The notes under the pieces were generated by a model that saw only the letters and a program-made list of their open reading frames with translations, had not been told where the DNA came from and searched no databases. The position numbers and the translations under genes were made by a program. From CATOSP01 sp034422355 (GTDB lineage Bacteria > Chloroflexota > Dehalococcoidia > Lucifugimonadales > UBA3495), in NCBI GenBank assembly GCA_034422355.1, contig DAOUJS010000072.1, positions 1 to 64,000 of the forward strand: a DNA stretch of 64,000 bases, read 5' to 3'. Positions within the stretch are counted from its first letter, which is position 1, and each line of letters begins with the position of its first letter. Positions 8,580 through 17,496 of this stretch are shown piece after piece.

Positions 8580-8683
8580 CACCGCAATTTGAGACGGCTC
8601 GGCGAATGCCCGTGGGAAAGGCCGAGCCGCCAAGCACCCTGTAGCGCACGTCGCACCACAATATCCGCATGGAGGTGTTCCCC

Positions 8684-9943
8684 ATGAAAGCCCTGGTCGG
8701 ATGCACCTTGATCGACGGCACCGGCGGCCCCGTTCTTGACAATGCAACAGTGCTCATAAACAGAGACCGAATCGAGGCGGTGGGACCCCGCGATGCAATA
8801 AGCTGGCCGGTGGACACCGAGATAATCGACGTCTCCGGGATGACGGTCCTTCCGGGGCTGATTGACTGCCACGACCACCTGGCTTCCAAGGACTACACGC
8901 TGGCGAGCCGGTGGGGACTCGACGAACCAACGTCCCTGGGCCACATCCGCACGGCCAAGGCCATCGAGGACACGCTGGCCGGCGGCTATACGTGCCTGCG
9001 GGATGCAGGGGGCCTGGACGCCGGTTTCAGGACCGCGGTGGACCAGGGTCTTATTTCCGGCCCGCGGCTGGTCCTGTCCGTGGGAATCATATCTCCCACC
9101 GGCGGGCTGGCGGACCGGGTAAGCCCATCCGGACATCACAACGCTTACCACTTCGACCCGAACACCCCAGCCGGAGTGGCAGACGGACCGGACTCGGTGC
9201 GGGCCAAGGTCAGGGAGATGGCGCGCGTCGGCGCTGATGTAATCAAGTTCGCCACCACGGGCGGCGCAAGCTCCCGCCCCGGCCACGGGCCGATGGACAT
9301 TGAGTTCGGCCCCGATGAGGTGAAGGCGCTGGTGGCAGAATCCGCGGCCTTGGGACGCAGGACAATGTGCCACGCCGTCGGCGGGCCGGGACTGCGGATG
9401 TGCGTCGAGGCAGGAGTCGGGTCGGTGGAGCACGGCTGCTACCTGGCGGATGACCCCGATCTGGTCAAGATTATGGCTGACAAGGGGACATTCTTCACGC
9501 CGACCTTCGAGATCTACGAGTTCCACTCCACTGTCAGCGCCCCGCACATGGTGGAGCGGGCCAAGGCGTTGCTGGAGGTCCACCGGGAGAGCCTGCACCA
9601 GGCCCTGGCAGCCGGGGTCAAGGTGGTGGCAGGCACCGACGCCGGGGGGTACGTCCACGGGGACAACGCCCGCGAGATCGAGCTTCTCGTGGACCGGGGG
9701 ATGACTCCAATGCAAGGGATTCAGGCCGCCACAGGTTGGGCCGCCGAATGCTGCGGTCTCGACAAGGAGATTGGGACCGTTCAAGCGGGCAAACTGGCGG
9801 ACCTGCTGGTCATCGACGGGGACCCCTTGCGGAACATTTCGGTGCTGCGAGACCGCGACCGGATAAAGGTGGTGATGAAAGGCGGCGAGGCATTCGTCGA
9901 CAAGCTGGAAGCGCCCGTTCTTGCCGCGGCGGCCTTCCGCTAA
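8684..9943 (+). CDS. Amidohydrolase family protein (imidazolonepropionase/prolidase-like)
   Basis: This is a metal-dependent hydrolase of the amidohydrolase superfamily, 419 residues. The metal-ligand series is in order: GLIDCHDHL (H-x-H), a Lys in VIKFATTGG, a His in MCHAVGG, a His in VEHGCYL and an Asp in GTDAGG. The family hydrolyses C-N bonds in cyclic amides or Xaa-Pro/Xaa-Arg dipeptides; the substrate cannot be told from sequence. The ATG at 8684 is preferred over the ATG at 8669 because GGAGGT lies 8 nt upstream of it. It appears monocistronic with its own promoter. Confidence 0.85.
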   Translation: MKALVGCTLIDGTGGPVLDNATVLINRDRIEAVGPRDAISWPVDTEIIDVSGMTVLPGLIDCHDHLASKDYTLASRWGLDEPTSLGHIRTAKAIEDTLAGGYTCLRDAGGLDAGFRTAVDQGLISGPRLVLSVGIISPTGGLADRVSPSGHHNAYHFDPNTPAGVADGPDSVRAKVREMARVGADVIKFATTGGASSRPGHGPMDIEFGPDEVKALVAESAALGRRTMCHAVGGPGLRMCVEAGVGSVEHGCYLADDPDLVKIMADKGTFFTPTFEIYEFHSTVSAPHMVERAKALLEVHRESLHQALAAGVKVVAGTDAGGYVHGDNAREIELLVDRGMTPMQGIQAATGWAAECCGLDKEIGTVQAGKLADLLVIDGDPLRNISVLRDRDRIKVVMKGGEAFVDKLEAPVLAAAAFR

Positions 9944-9993
9944 GCATATTCGTATTGGCTTGAGATCGCCGTTTTCACGGGAATGACAATGCG

Positions 9994-10048
9994 GAGTGAG
10001 GACGTGGAATCCTGTATCATTGATTCATGCGGTTCCACGTCCTCACTC
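9994..10048 (+). promoter_or_regulatory. 16-bp perfect inverted repeat with the trmD start codon in its loop
   Basis: GAGTGAGGACGTGGAA at 9994-10009 is exactly complementary to 10033-10048, leaving a 23-nt loop (10010-10032) that contains the trmD ATG at 10027. In mRNA this would be a 16-bp stem whose 3' arm is codons 3-8 of trmD. No good ribosome binding site is seen in the loop. It may control initiation, or it may be the scar of a template-switch mutation. No U-run follows, so it is not a terminator. Confidence 0.65.
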
Positions 10049-10839
10049 TCTTTCCAGAAGCTATCGAAGCGCCTCTCCGGGCCAGCATGTTGGGTCAGGC
10101 GCAGCGCCGGGGACTCATCTCGGTTACGGTTACAGACATACGCGACTACACGCACGACGCCCACGGCACTGCCGACGATTACCAGTTCGGGGGCGGTCCG
10201 GGAATGGTGATGAAACCCGGGCCGATTATCGAGGCAGTCGAATCCGTGCTCGCCTCCACGACCTTCCGTTCAGAGACTACCCCTGCCGTTCCAACTCCAC
10301 CCATTCTGTTGATGTCTCCCCAGGGAGATGTCCTGGACCAGGGACTGGTGGAGGAACTGGCCCAGGCCCCGGAGATCGTTCTGGTGTGCGGCCATTACGC
10401 CGGTGTGGACGAGAGGGTGAAAGAGTACTTCATGGCACGGGAGGTGAGCATCGGGGACTACGTTCTCACAGGGGGCGAACTCCCTGCGATGGTCCTTATC
10501 GACGCTGTTTCCCGGTTGGTCCCCGGCGTGGTGGGATCAATGGACAACGTTATGCAGGACTCCATCACTTCCGGGCTGCTCCAGCACCCTCTGTACACCC
10601 GTCCGGCGGAGTACCGGGGAATGGCCGTGCCCGACGTGGTGTTGTCGGGGCACCACGCGGAGATCGACCGATGGCGGCGCCGGGAATCGCTGCGGCGTAC
10701 ATTGGAAAGGAGGCCGGACCTGCTCCAGACCGCAGACCTTTCCCATGCTGATTGGGATTACCTTGAGTCCCTGGGTTACGCAAGGCTGGCCGACGCAACC
10801 GATCATCACCAACCTGCCCCGCCGGGGAAGGAAGGGTAA
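10027..10839 (+). CDS. trmD: tRNA (guanine-37-N1)-methyltransferase
   Basis: TrmD methylates N1 of G37 next to the anticodon, using S-adenosylmethionine, and prevents frameshifting. The SPOUT-fold signatures are present: GGGPGMVMKP near residue 60, the knot segments L-V-C-G-H-Y-A-G-V-D-E-R and E-V-S-I-G-D-Y-V-L-T-G-G-E-L-P, and the SGLLQHP-YTRP region. The length (270 residues) is normal. It is not in the usual rpsP-rimM-trmD-rplS order; it is followed 11 bp later by a thioesterase gene. A strong inverted repeat surrounds its start codon. Confidence 0.97.
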   Translation: MRFHVLTLFPEAIEAPLRASMLGQAQRRGLISVTVTDIRDYTHDAHGTADDYQFGGGPGMVMKPGPIIEAVESVLASTTFRSETTPAVPTPPILLMSPQGDVLDQGLVEELAQAPEIVLVCGHYAGVDERVKEYFMAREVSIGDYVLTGGELPAMVLIDAVSRLVPGVVGSMDNVMQDSITSGLLQHPLYTRPAEYRGMAVPDVVLSGHHAEIDRWRRRESLRRTLERRPDLLQTADLSHADWDYLESLGYARLADATDHHQPAPPGKEG

Positions 10840-10850
10840 CTGATTCTCCG

Positions 10851-11330
10851 ATGGCGAAGGCCGACTTCAGGTTCCACACTTCTCTCAGGGTGCGCTGGAT
10901 GGAGTGCGATGCCCAGGGCATCGTATATAACGGCAAGTACATGGACTACATGGAGATCGGCCAGTCGGAGTATTTCCGCAATTTGGGGTTCAGCATTTAC
11001 CGGATCGCGGAACGGGGTTACTTCGACGTCGCCACGGTCAAGGCTCTGGTTGAGTACAGGGCCCCGGCCCGGGTGGATGACATCCTGGAGGTACATGTCA
11101 GAGTGTCCCGCGTCGGGAACACCAGCATCACGCTGGCTATGGAGATTTATCCGGAGGACTCTGATCTCCTCCTGACAATAATGGAAGGCGTGTACGTGGG
11201 ATATGCAGCCGATTCTGGGACCACGCGGCCTGTGCCTGCCGGCATCCGGCAGTTGATTGACCACTTCGAGACCACCGGAGAGGTCTTGCCACTGGAGCAA
11301 TTCCCGGAATTGGCCGAGGCAGCAGCATGA
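10851..11330 (+). CDS. Acyl-CoA thioesterase, 4HBT/YbgC-type hotdog fold
   Basis: The protein should hydrolyse acyl-CoA thioesters in the cytoplasm. The hotdog signature M-E-C-D-A-Q-G-I-V-Y-N-G-K-Y-M-D-Y-M-E holds the catalytic Asp (D20) and the Y/E positions of the 4-hydroxybenzoyl-CoA thioesterase family. The length (159 residues) is slightly above typical. It begins 11 bp after trmD in the same direction and is likely co-transcribed with it. The actual acyl substrate is not evident. Confidence 0.88.
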   Translation: MAKADFRFHTSLRVRWMECDAQGIVYNGKYMDYMEIGQSEYFRNLGFSIYRIAERGYFDVATVKALVEYRAPARVDDILEVHVRVSRVGNTSITLAMEIYPEDSDLLLTIMEGVYVGYAADSGTTRPVPAGIRQLIDHFETTGEVLPLEQFPELAEAAA

Positions 11331-11515
11331 AATCAGCGATGAGCCCAGGCCGGGTGTCATGCCCGGCGGTCATGTCAATCTTTCTTTAATGGCTCGACTC
11401 CGTAGACCCCGGCCATTGACTGGGCCAGCCCTGCCCGATAGACTCTAGTCGCCGCAGGGTCTGGTGCGCCAATGGGCAAGAGGCACGGCGCAACCAGCGG
11501 AGTTGCCAATATATC

Positions 11516-12211
11516 ATGGCGAGACTCTTCGATCTCCACATACACACGACCAAGGGCAGCAGCGACAGCAGCCTGTCTCCCGAAGATTTGATCCTGGAAG
11601 CCGACCGGCTCGGCCTCCGCGGCCTTTGCATCACCGAACACAGCGGTCCGTGGGACAAGCACGAGTTCCGCCGCTTCGCCAGCCTGCACAGCGTGGTGCT
11701 GGTCCGCGCAATGGAAGTCGAGACCGACATGGGACACATGCTTGCCTTCGGTATGGACGAGTACCAGGCCGGTTTCCACATCGCCGACAACCTCAGCCGG
11801 GCGGCCAGGGCCACGGGCGGGTTCGTGGTGACGGCCCATCCATTCCGGGCAGTGTTGAACAGGCCTCGAATGGCGCGCCCCCTGCTCTACCAGTCGGAGT
11901 CGGAACCACTGCCGGAAAGTCCCGAGGAAGCGTTGGGACACCCGGTGTTCAAGCTGGCGGACGCCGTGGAAGTAGCCAACGGGGGCACGGCGGACAACGA
12001 AAACGAGTTTGCCCTGAAGGTCGCCCAGTCGTTGAAGATGCCGGTGACCGGCGGGAGCGACGCCCATTCGGTGAATGGCATCGGGAAGTTCGTGACCGCA
12101 TTCCGCGATGACATCAACAACGAGGCTGAGTTTCTGAAAGCCCTCCGGTCGGGCGCATTTTACCCGGCCGTGGGGCTGCGCACGGGGCGGCTGCAACCCT
12201 TCACGGGCTGA
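11516..12211 (+). CDS. PHP-domain metal-dependent phosphoesterase
   Basis: The PHP fold is recognisable from its four motifs: DLHIHTT at residues 6-12, C-I-T-E-H-S-G, T-A-H-P-F-R-A and G-G-S-D-A-H. These supply the His/Asp ligands of a polynuclear metal site, so the protein probably hydrolyses a phosphoester (histidinol phosphate, nucleotide or small phosphate). The length of 231 residues suits a stand-alone PHP enzyme. No strong ribosome binding site precedes the ATG. The 185 bp upstream are not coding as far as I can see. Confidence 0.85.
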   Translation: MARLFDLHIHTTKGSSDSSLSPEDLILEADRLGLRGLCITEHSGPWDKHEFRRFASLHSVVLVRAMEVETDMGHMLAFGMDEYQAGFHIADNLSRAARATGGFVVTAHPFRAVLNRPRMARPLLYQSESEPLPESPEEALGHPVFKLADAVEVANGGTADNENEFALKVAQSLKMPVTGGSDAHSVNGIGKFVTAFRDDINNEAEFLKALRSGAFYPAVGLRTGRLQPFTG

Positions 12212-12328
12212 GGCCCGGAGAACGCCACCCCATACCGCCGTGCCGGCCGGGGAACGGCGGACAGGATCCGTTCCCGGGCATGTCAACCCCGGCTCTTTCA
12301 TACACGGGCGGGGAGGTCCCATTCCGGC

Positions 12329-15187
12329 ATGTTCTCCAACACCGCTTCAGGCGCTCCGGCGGTATCCCCATTCGCGCAGGTCTGCGTCGCCCTGGACCTG
12401 GAGACCACCGGACTGGACTCCAACCGGGACGCCATTATCGAAATCGGGGCCGTAAAGTTCCGCGGCGACGAGGTGCTGGACACCCTTCAGACTTTCGTCA
12501 ATCCCGGACGCACGATCCCCGAACACATCCAGCGGCTGACCCACATTTCGCCCAGGCAGGTGCAGCGGGCACCCCTGTTCAGCTCCATCGCCGGCCGGGT
12601 GGCAGAGTTCGTCGCCGATCATCCGGTAATCGGCCACAACATCCAGTTCGACCTGAAGTTCCTGGAGTCCCACGGCGTGCCATTGGGCAATCCGGCCTAC
12701 GATACATGGGACCTGGCTTCAATGCTGCTTCCACGGACGATGCGTTATTCGCTGGCTTACCTCAGCGACTATTTTTCCATTGATCATTCCGACCCCCACC
12801 GCGCGTTGAGCGACGCCAGGGCCACCCAGGGAATCTTCCTCGCCCTGGTCCGCCGGGCAGCAGTCCTGGACCCTGGGCTGACGGAATACATTGCACGGCT
12901 CGCCGGGCGGAGCAACTGGGATTTAGCGCCGGTGTTCCAGGGGCTGGAGGCCGACTCGCGGGGCGAGACTTCGAGACTTGGCCTGACCGGGTTGGACCTG
13001 GAGGGCCTGGCATCACGGCTGGACAGGCATGAAGACCACAGGTTGCAGCGCCGGGCCGAAAACGACGCCGTTGACCTGGATCTTGCCGAGATTGTCGAAT
13101 TGCTGGGGCCGGCGGGGCCATTCGCAGCCGCGTTTTCGGGGTTTGAGAGCCGGCCCGAGCAGGAACAGATGCTCGACGCGGTAACCAAGGCTATCTATGA
13201 AGGAAACCACCTGGTCGTGGAGGGAGGCACAGGGGTCGGCAAGTCCATGGCCTATCTGCTTCCCGCGGTGTTGTTCGCGGCGCAGAGGCGGACGAGGGTC
13301 GTAATTTCCACCAACACCATCAACCTCCAGGAGCAGCTTCTCAACAAGGACATCCCCGCCCTGCTGGAGGTGCTGGAAGGAGCGGGCGTCATCCAACCCG
13401 GGTCGGTCCAGGCGGCGCTCCTCAAGGGCAAGAGCAACTACCTGTGCCTTCAGAGGTGGAACTACCTGGCAAACAGCGAGAGTCCCACCGTGGACGACGC
13501 GCGCCTGTTGGGGAAGACCGCGGTATGGCTGCAAGACACGGCATCCGGCGACCGGGGCGAGATCAACCTGTCGGGCCGGGACGCTTCGACATGGAACCGG
13601 GTATCCGCGGGAGATAAGGGGTTCTGCCCCGGCCAGAGGGACGGAAGCCCCTGCTTCATCCGCGCCGCAAGGGAGCGGGCGGAACAGGCCCATATCCTGG
13701 TGGTCAACCATGCCCTGCTCATGGCAGACCTGGTGATGGGCGGCAACGTAATCCCCGACTACAGCCACCTGATCATCGACGAAGCCCACAACCTGGAAGA
13801 TGAGGCTACGACCCACCTGGGGTATCAAGTCACCAACGACCGGGTTGACGAGGTGATCGATAACCAGTCAAGGCTCATCAGCAGGCTGCGCGCCGCCCTG
13901 CGGGGAGAAGACCTGGCCCCGCCGGTGCGCCAGGCCGGGGAACGGGCGGCAGCCGATGTCGAGACCAGCTTGCCCAGGGTCAGGGACCTCTGGGGCCGGG
14001 CGCTGGCCGCAGCCGAGCGTCTGATGAACTCCCAGGGTAGAGGTCAGGCCAACGAACTGTCTCAACTGCTGTTGACCCGCCAGATACGGAGCCAATCGGT
14101 ATGGGAAGAAATGGCCCTGGCCGGCGAGAACCTCCAGGTGGGCTTGCAACAGGCCGTGAATTTCGCCGCGCGGCTGGCCCAATTCCTGGCCACCACCGCC
14201 CTTGCGCCGGATGCGGACCAGGCAACCCTGGAGTCGGAGGCTTCCAACCTGGCCGACAGCCTGCAAACGTTGAAGGACCAACTGGGCGTGATCCTTGGCA
14301 CGGGGGACGACGAGAGAATCCTGTGGGTATCCCGAAATCCTTCCCGCGGCGAGGTCAGCTTCCACTCCGCTCCCCTGGACGTGGGGGCAACACTGAACGA
14401 GCAGCTATTCGCCCGGAAGGACAGCGTGGTCCTAACCAGCGCGACCCTGAGCACCGGCCGGACTTTCGAGTACTTCCGCAGCCGGACGGGTGTGCCGGAG
14501 GAGAGTGACGAACTGCTGGTCGGGTCGCCCTTCGACTACCGACGGGCCGCGCTGTTGATGATCCCGGACGACATGCCCCCGCCCAACGACCAGGGCTACA
14601 TCGCCGCGCTTTCCCAGGTGCTGATCAACCTGGCCCGGTCGGCGGAAGGGCGGACAATGGCGCTGTTCACGTCGTATTCATCCCTGCGAGCGGTCAGCAA
14701 CCGGGTGCGCGCGCCGCTGGCGGAGAACGGCATCCAAGTGATGGCGCAGGGGGTGGACGGTTCGGCCCAGCAGCTCATGTTCCGGTTCGCCGGTTCTTCC
14801 CGGAGCCTGCTACTGGGGACCAGCAGCTTCTGGGAAGGAGTAGACTGGCCCAGCGGAACGCTCAAGGCGCTGGTCCTGACCCGCCTGCCCTTCCAGGTGC
14901 CCACCGACCCCATAGTGAAGGCCCGCTCCGACCAGTACGACAACCCGTTCCAGGGCTACTCGGTGCCCCAGGCGGTGCTGCGCTTCCGGCAGGGCATCGG
15001 CCGGCTGATCCGCAACAAGGGAGACAAGGGCGTGATCGTGGTGCTGGACCGGCGCATCACCAGCCGCAACTATGGCAAGTCCTTCATGGACTCCATACCC
15101 CCATGCACCCTCAGCCCCAGCAGCATCTCCACGGTTGGCACGCTGGCCGCCGAGTGGATAGGGGAGAGCCGTGGAACTCGCCGTTGA
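12329..15187 (+). CDS. dinG: DinG-family 3'-5' exonuclease/helicase
   Basis: The N-terminal domain is a DEDDh exonuclease of the DnaQ type: DLETTGL (ExoI), H-N-I-Q-F-D (ExoII) and H-R-A-L-S-D-A-R-A-T (ExoIII). From about residue 280 there is an XPD/DinG superfamily 2 helicase: Walker A G-G-T-G-V-G-K-S, the DEAH box I-D-E-A-H-N-L and motif VI Q-G-I-G-R-L-I-R. Cysteines in YLC, GFC and SPC lie where iron-sulphur DinG proteins hold their cluster, but I count only three. The protein (952 residues) probably acts in DNA repair. Its stop overlaps the start of the Ogg gene by 17 nt, implying a repair operon. Confidence 0.92.
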   Translation: MFSNTASGAPAVSPFAQVCVALDLETTGLDSNRDAIIEIGAVKFRGDEVLDTLQTFVNPGRTIPEHIQRLTHISPRQVQRAPLFSSIAGRVAEFVADHPVIGHNIQFDLKFLESHGVPLGNPAYDTWDLASMLLPRTMRYSLAYLSDYFSIDHSDPHRALSDARATQGIFLALVRRAAVLDPGLTEYIARLAGRSNWDLAPVFQGLEADSRGETSRLGLTGLDLEGLASRLDRHEDHRLQRRAENDAVDLDLAEIVELLGPAGPFAAAFSGFESRPEQEQMLDAVTKAIYEGNHLVVEGGTGVGKSMAYLLPAVLFAAQRRTRVVISTNTINLQEQLLNKDIPALLEVLEGAGVIQPGSVQAALLKGKSNYLCLQRWNYLANSESPTVDDARLLGKTAVWLQDTASGDRGEINLSGRDASTWNRVSAGDKGFCPGQRDGSPCFIRAARERAEQAHILVVNHALLMADLVMGGNVIPDYSHLIIDEAHNLEDEATTHLGYQVTNDRVDEVIDNQSRLISRLRAALRGEDLAPPVRQAGERAAADVETSLPRVRDLWGRALAAAERLMNSQGRGQANELSQLLLTRQIRSQSVWEEMALAGENLQVGLQQAVNFAARLAQFLATTALAPDADQATLESEASNLADSLQTLKDQLGVILGTGDDERILWVSRNPSRGEVSFHSAPLDVGATLNEQLFARKDSVVLTSATLSTGRTFEYFRSRTGVPEESDELLVGSPFDYRRAALLMIPDDMPPPNDQGYIAALSQVLINLARSAEGRTMALFTSYSSLRAVSNRVRAPLAENGIQVMAQGVDGSAQQLMFRFAGSSRSLLLGTSSFWEGVDWPSGTLKALVLTRLPFQVPTDPIVKARSDQYDNPFQGYSVPQAVLRFRQGIGRLIRNKGDKGVIVVLDRRITSRNYGKSFMDSIPPCTLSPSSISTVGTLAAEWIGESRGTRR

Positions 15188-16046
15188 CCAGCCCTTCGAC
15201 CTGGCCGCCAGCCTGGAGAGCGGGCAGTCTCACCGCTGGGACTACCCGGGGGAGGGGGATGACGGCTGGTACACTGGGGTTGTTCGCGGCAACCTGGTGC
15301 GCATCCGGCAGACTCCCCAGTCAGTGGAGTTTCGGAGCGCGCCTACGCCTGAGCCGGAGATGGCCCCCAGGCTGGCCGATTACTTCCGGCTGGGCGACGA
15401 CATAGAGGCCATCTACTCAGACATCACCCGGGACGGTCGGGTGGCTGAGATGGTGGAACGTTACCCCGGCCTGCGGGTGCTGCGCATCGAGCCCTGGGAA
15501 TGCCTGGTGTCCTTCATCTGCTCCGCCAACAACAACATCCAGCGCATCCACAACAACATGGAGACCATTTCAGTTGCCTTCGGTTCGCCGGTCAGCCTGG
15601 ACGGATACACCCGCTACACCTTCCCCACGCCCGCGGAACTGGCCGAGGCCGGGGAGATGGAGTTGCGGCGTCTGGGCCTGGGCTTTCGCGCCCCCTACGT
15701 CTACAAAGCTTCCCTGTCGGTGCTGGAGGGACGGCTGGACCTGGACGAGCTTGTCCGAATACCCTACCCGGAGGCCAAGGACAGGCTGATGGAGTGCCCG
15801 GGCATCGGCCCGAAGATCGCCGATTGCATCGCCGTCTTCTCCCTGGAAAAGCTGGAAGCGTTCCCCATAGACGTCTGGGTGCGCCGCGCCCTGGGGGAGT
15901 GGTACTTTCCCGGACAGAAAATTCCCAAGGACTCCGTGCTGCTGGAGTGGGCGCAGGGGCATTTCGGGCGCTACTGCGGCTACTGCCAGCAATACCTGTT
16001 CCACGGGCGAAGGCTGCGGGGCAGGGAGAAGGTCGAGTCCGGTTAG
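15171..16046 (+). CDS. ogg: 8-oxoguanine DNA glycosylase/AP lyase (Ogg-type)
   Basis: The enzyme should remove 8-oxoguanine from DNA and cleave the resulting abasic site. The helix-hairpin-helix with the catalytic Lys (C-P-G-I-G-P-K-I-A-D-C) and the downstream Asp in P-I-D-V-W match OGG1-like enzymes, and an N-terminal OGG_N-like region (S-G-Q-S-H-R-W) is present. The GTG start has GGAGAG 5 nt upstream and lies inside the end of dinG, so translation is probably coupled. The length of 291 residues is normal. Confidence 0.92.
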   Translation: MELAVDQPFDLAASLESGQSHRWDYPGEGDDGWYTGVVRGNLVRIRQTPQSVEFRSAPTPEPEMAPRLADYFRLGDDIEAIYSDITRDGRVAEMVERYPGLRVLRIEPWECLVSFICSANNNIQRIHNNMETISVAFGSPVSLDGYTRYTFPTPAELAEAGEMELRRLGLGFRAPYVYKASLSVLEGRLDLDELVRIPYPEAKDRLMECPGIGPKIADCIAVFSLEKLEAFPIDVWVRRALGEWYFPGQKIPKDSVLLEWAQGHFGRYCGYCQQYLFHGRRLRGREKVESG

Positions 16047-16047
16047 A

Positions 16048-16056
16048 TGGTATAAT
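16048..16056 (+). promoter_or_regulatory. Extended -10 promoter
   Basis: TGGTATAAT matches the extended -10 consensus (TGn-TATAAT) perfectly. No -35 is evident at 16-18 bp. It begins two bases after the ogg stop and 30 bp before the small gene at 16086, so it probably drives the two small coupled genes. Confidence 0.5.
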
Positions 16057-16085
16057 GTCCGTGTGCCAGACGTTCAGGAGCGTAT

Positions 16086-16283
16086 TTGGACAAGGGTATT
16101 TGGACGGTGGAAGAAAAAGAGCAAACTCCCGAAAATAACCGCCGGAAGATAAACTGGTGGAATGTCCTTCCCATCGGTAGCAACATCCGGGAGACCATTC
16201 AAGACCTTCGTGTTATGAGGGACAGTCTCAAACGACGTGGCAATGTGACCAAGTCTCGGGACTCCCAAAGTGACCAACAGTGA
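16086..16283 (+). CDS. Small hydrophilic protein, first of a translationally coupled pair
   Basis: The function is not recognised. The frame has a TTG start with AGGAG about 4 nt upstream and an extended -10 promoter 30 bp before that. The 65-residue product is charged and soluble (W-x-V-E-E-K-E-Q, then RVMRDSLKRRGN near the end). Its TGA overlaps the GTG of the next small gene (GTGA), the typical arrangement of coupled genes. This order supports both being real, although each is short. Confidence 0.5.
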   Translation: MDKGIWTVEEKEQTPENNRRKINWWNVLPIGSNIRETIQDLRVMRDSLKRRGNVTKSRDSQSDQQ

Positions 16284-16435
16284 ACTGGAACGAGATCGAG
16301 TCGTGGTTGAGGTTTGCCGCAAGGGCCTCCATTACCGCGACATGCATCTTCCTGGGAATCTGGCTGGTCGTGGTGCAACAGTCGGAGATGGGTTACAGCT
16401 TCATAACCTTCGTCGCCGGATATTGGTTGAAATAG
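16280..16435 (+). CDS. 51-residue single-pass membrane protein
   Basis: The GTG at 16280 overlaps the stop of the preceding small gene by four bases. The product reads NWNEIESWLRFAARASI, then a hydrophobic stretch (about residues 18-32, ITATCIFLGIWLVVV), then an aromatic-rich tail ending YWLK. One membrane helix is likely. The pattern of a small soluble protein coupled to a mini membrane protein recalls phage lysis or toxin pairs, but no family is recognised. It ends four bases before the convergent MDR gene. Confidence 0.5.
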   Translation: MNWNEIESWLRFAARASITATCIFLGIWLVVVQQSEMGYSFITFVAGYWLK

Positions 16436-16439
16436 CCCC

Positions 16440-17477
16440 CTACTGGGTAAGCAGCAGCTTGCCGAAGAAGCCGGTGGCTTCCATCGCGCGGTGAGCGTCG
16501 GCAGCCTGTGTGAGGGGGAAGGTGCGGTCAACCACCGGGCGCACCACGCCCCGGTTCAGCATCTCCACTATCTCCCGCATATCCTCCTTGGTCCCCATAT
16601 ACACTCCGTAGATTTCCTTCTGCTGGGTGAACAACAGGCCCAGGTGAAGCTCCGCCCGCAGGCCGGTGGTCGCTCCGCAGATGCCATAGCGTCCGCCGGA
16701 GCGCAGAGAGGCGAAAGCAGGGCCGAAGAAGTCCGCCCCCACGTGGTCCACCACGGCGTCAACCCCTGCGCCGCCGGTCAACTCTCGCACCCGCTCCCGG
16801 ATGTCTTCCTCGGTGTAGTTGATAACCTCGTCGGCTCCCAGCTCCCGGGCCTTGGCCGCCTTCTCGGCAGTGCTGGTGGTGGCTATGACCCGCGCTCCGA
16901 TCACGTCCTTGGCCATCTGGATGGCGGCCGTGCCCACCCCGGCGGAGGCGGAAAGCACCAGCACAGTCTCCCAGGGTTTTAGCTGCAAACGCCGCACCAG
17001 CATGTTCCAGACGGGGAGGTACGTCGTCGGAACGGCGGCCGCCTGCTCATAGGTCACGCTGCCGCCGATGGCGTGGACGTTGGCCGCGGGAACGGAAAGG
17101 TACTCGGCATAGCTGCCGTCAACGGCGCTGCCCAGGAACAGGGAGCGGCGGCAGAGGTCGTCCCGTCCCGACAGGCAGACCGGGCATTGCTGGCAACTGA
17201 GGCGGGGATTGACGATCACCCGGTCGCCCTCCCTAAGCCCCCTGACTCCATCGCCAACCTCAGCAACCTCGCCGGAGCAGTCGCCGCCAAGGACCAGCGG
17301 CGGGGGAAATTCCCGCTGGAGACCGCGCCCGCCCTCGCGGGTGTACAGGTCGAGGCGGTTGAGGGCCGTGGCGCGGACCCTCACCTTGACCCCGCCGGGT
17401 TGCACTTCCGGGTCGGGAAGCTCGCCGTGGGTCAGGACTTCAGGGCCGCCGTGGGACTCGATGTATACCGCTTGCAT
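16440..17477 (-). CDS. Zinc-type medium-chain dehydrogenase/quinone oxidoreductase
   Basis: This 345-residue protein belongs to the medium-chain dehydrogenase/reductase superfamily. It has the GroES-like N-terminal domain, four Cys of the structural zinc lobe (CQQCPVC...LC near residues 93-108), a Rossmann segment (S-A-S-A-G-V-G-T-A-A-I-Q-M-A) and the conserved G-A-D-E-V-I-N-Y. It should catalyse NAD(P)H-linked reduction of a quinone, enal or alcohol; the substrate is unknown. It is the last gene of a minus-strand run downstream of cca and the zinc protein. Confidence 0.88.
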   Translation of the reverse strand: MQAVYIESHGGPEVLTHGELPDPEVQPGGVKVRVRATALNRLDLYTREGGRGLQREFPPPLVLGGDCSGEVAEVGDGVRGLREGDRVIVNPRLSCQQCPVCLSGRDDLCRRSLFLGSAVDGSYAEYLSVPAANVHAIGGSVTYEQAAAVPTTYLPVWNMLVRRLQLKPWETVLVLSASAGVGTAAIQMAKDVIGARVIATTSTAEKAAKARELGADEVINYTEEDIRERVRELTGGAGVDAVVDHVGADFFGPAFASLRSGGRYGICGATTGLRAELHLGLLFTQQKEIYGVYMGTKEDMREIVEMLNRGVVRPVVDRTFPLTQAADAHRAMEATGFFGKLLLTQ

Positions 17478-17496
17478 TCTTCAATCACTCCAGTCT

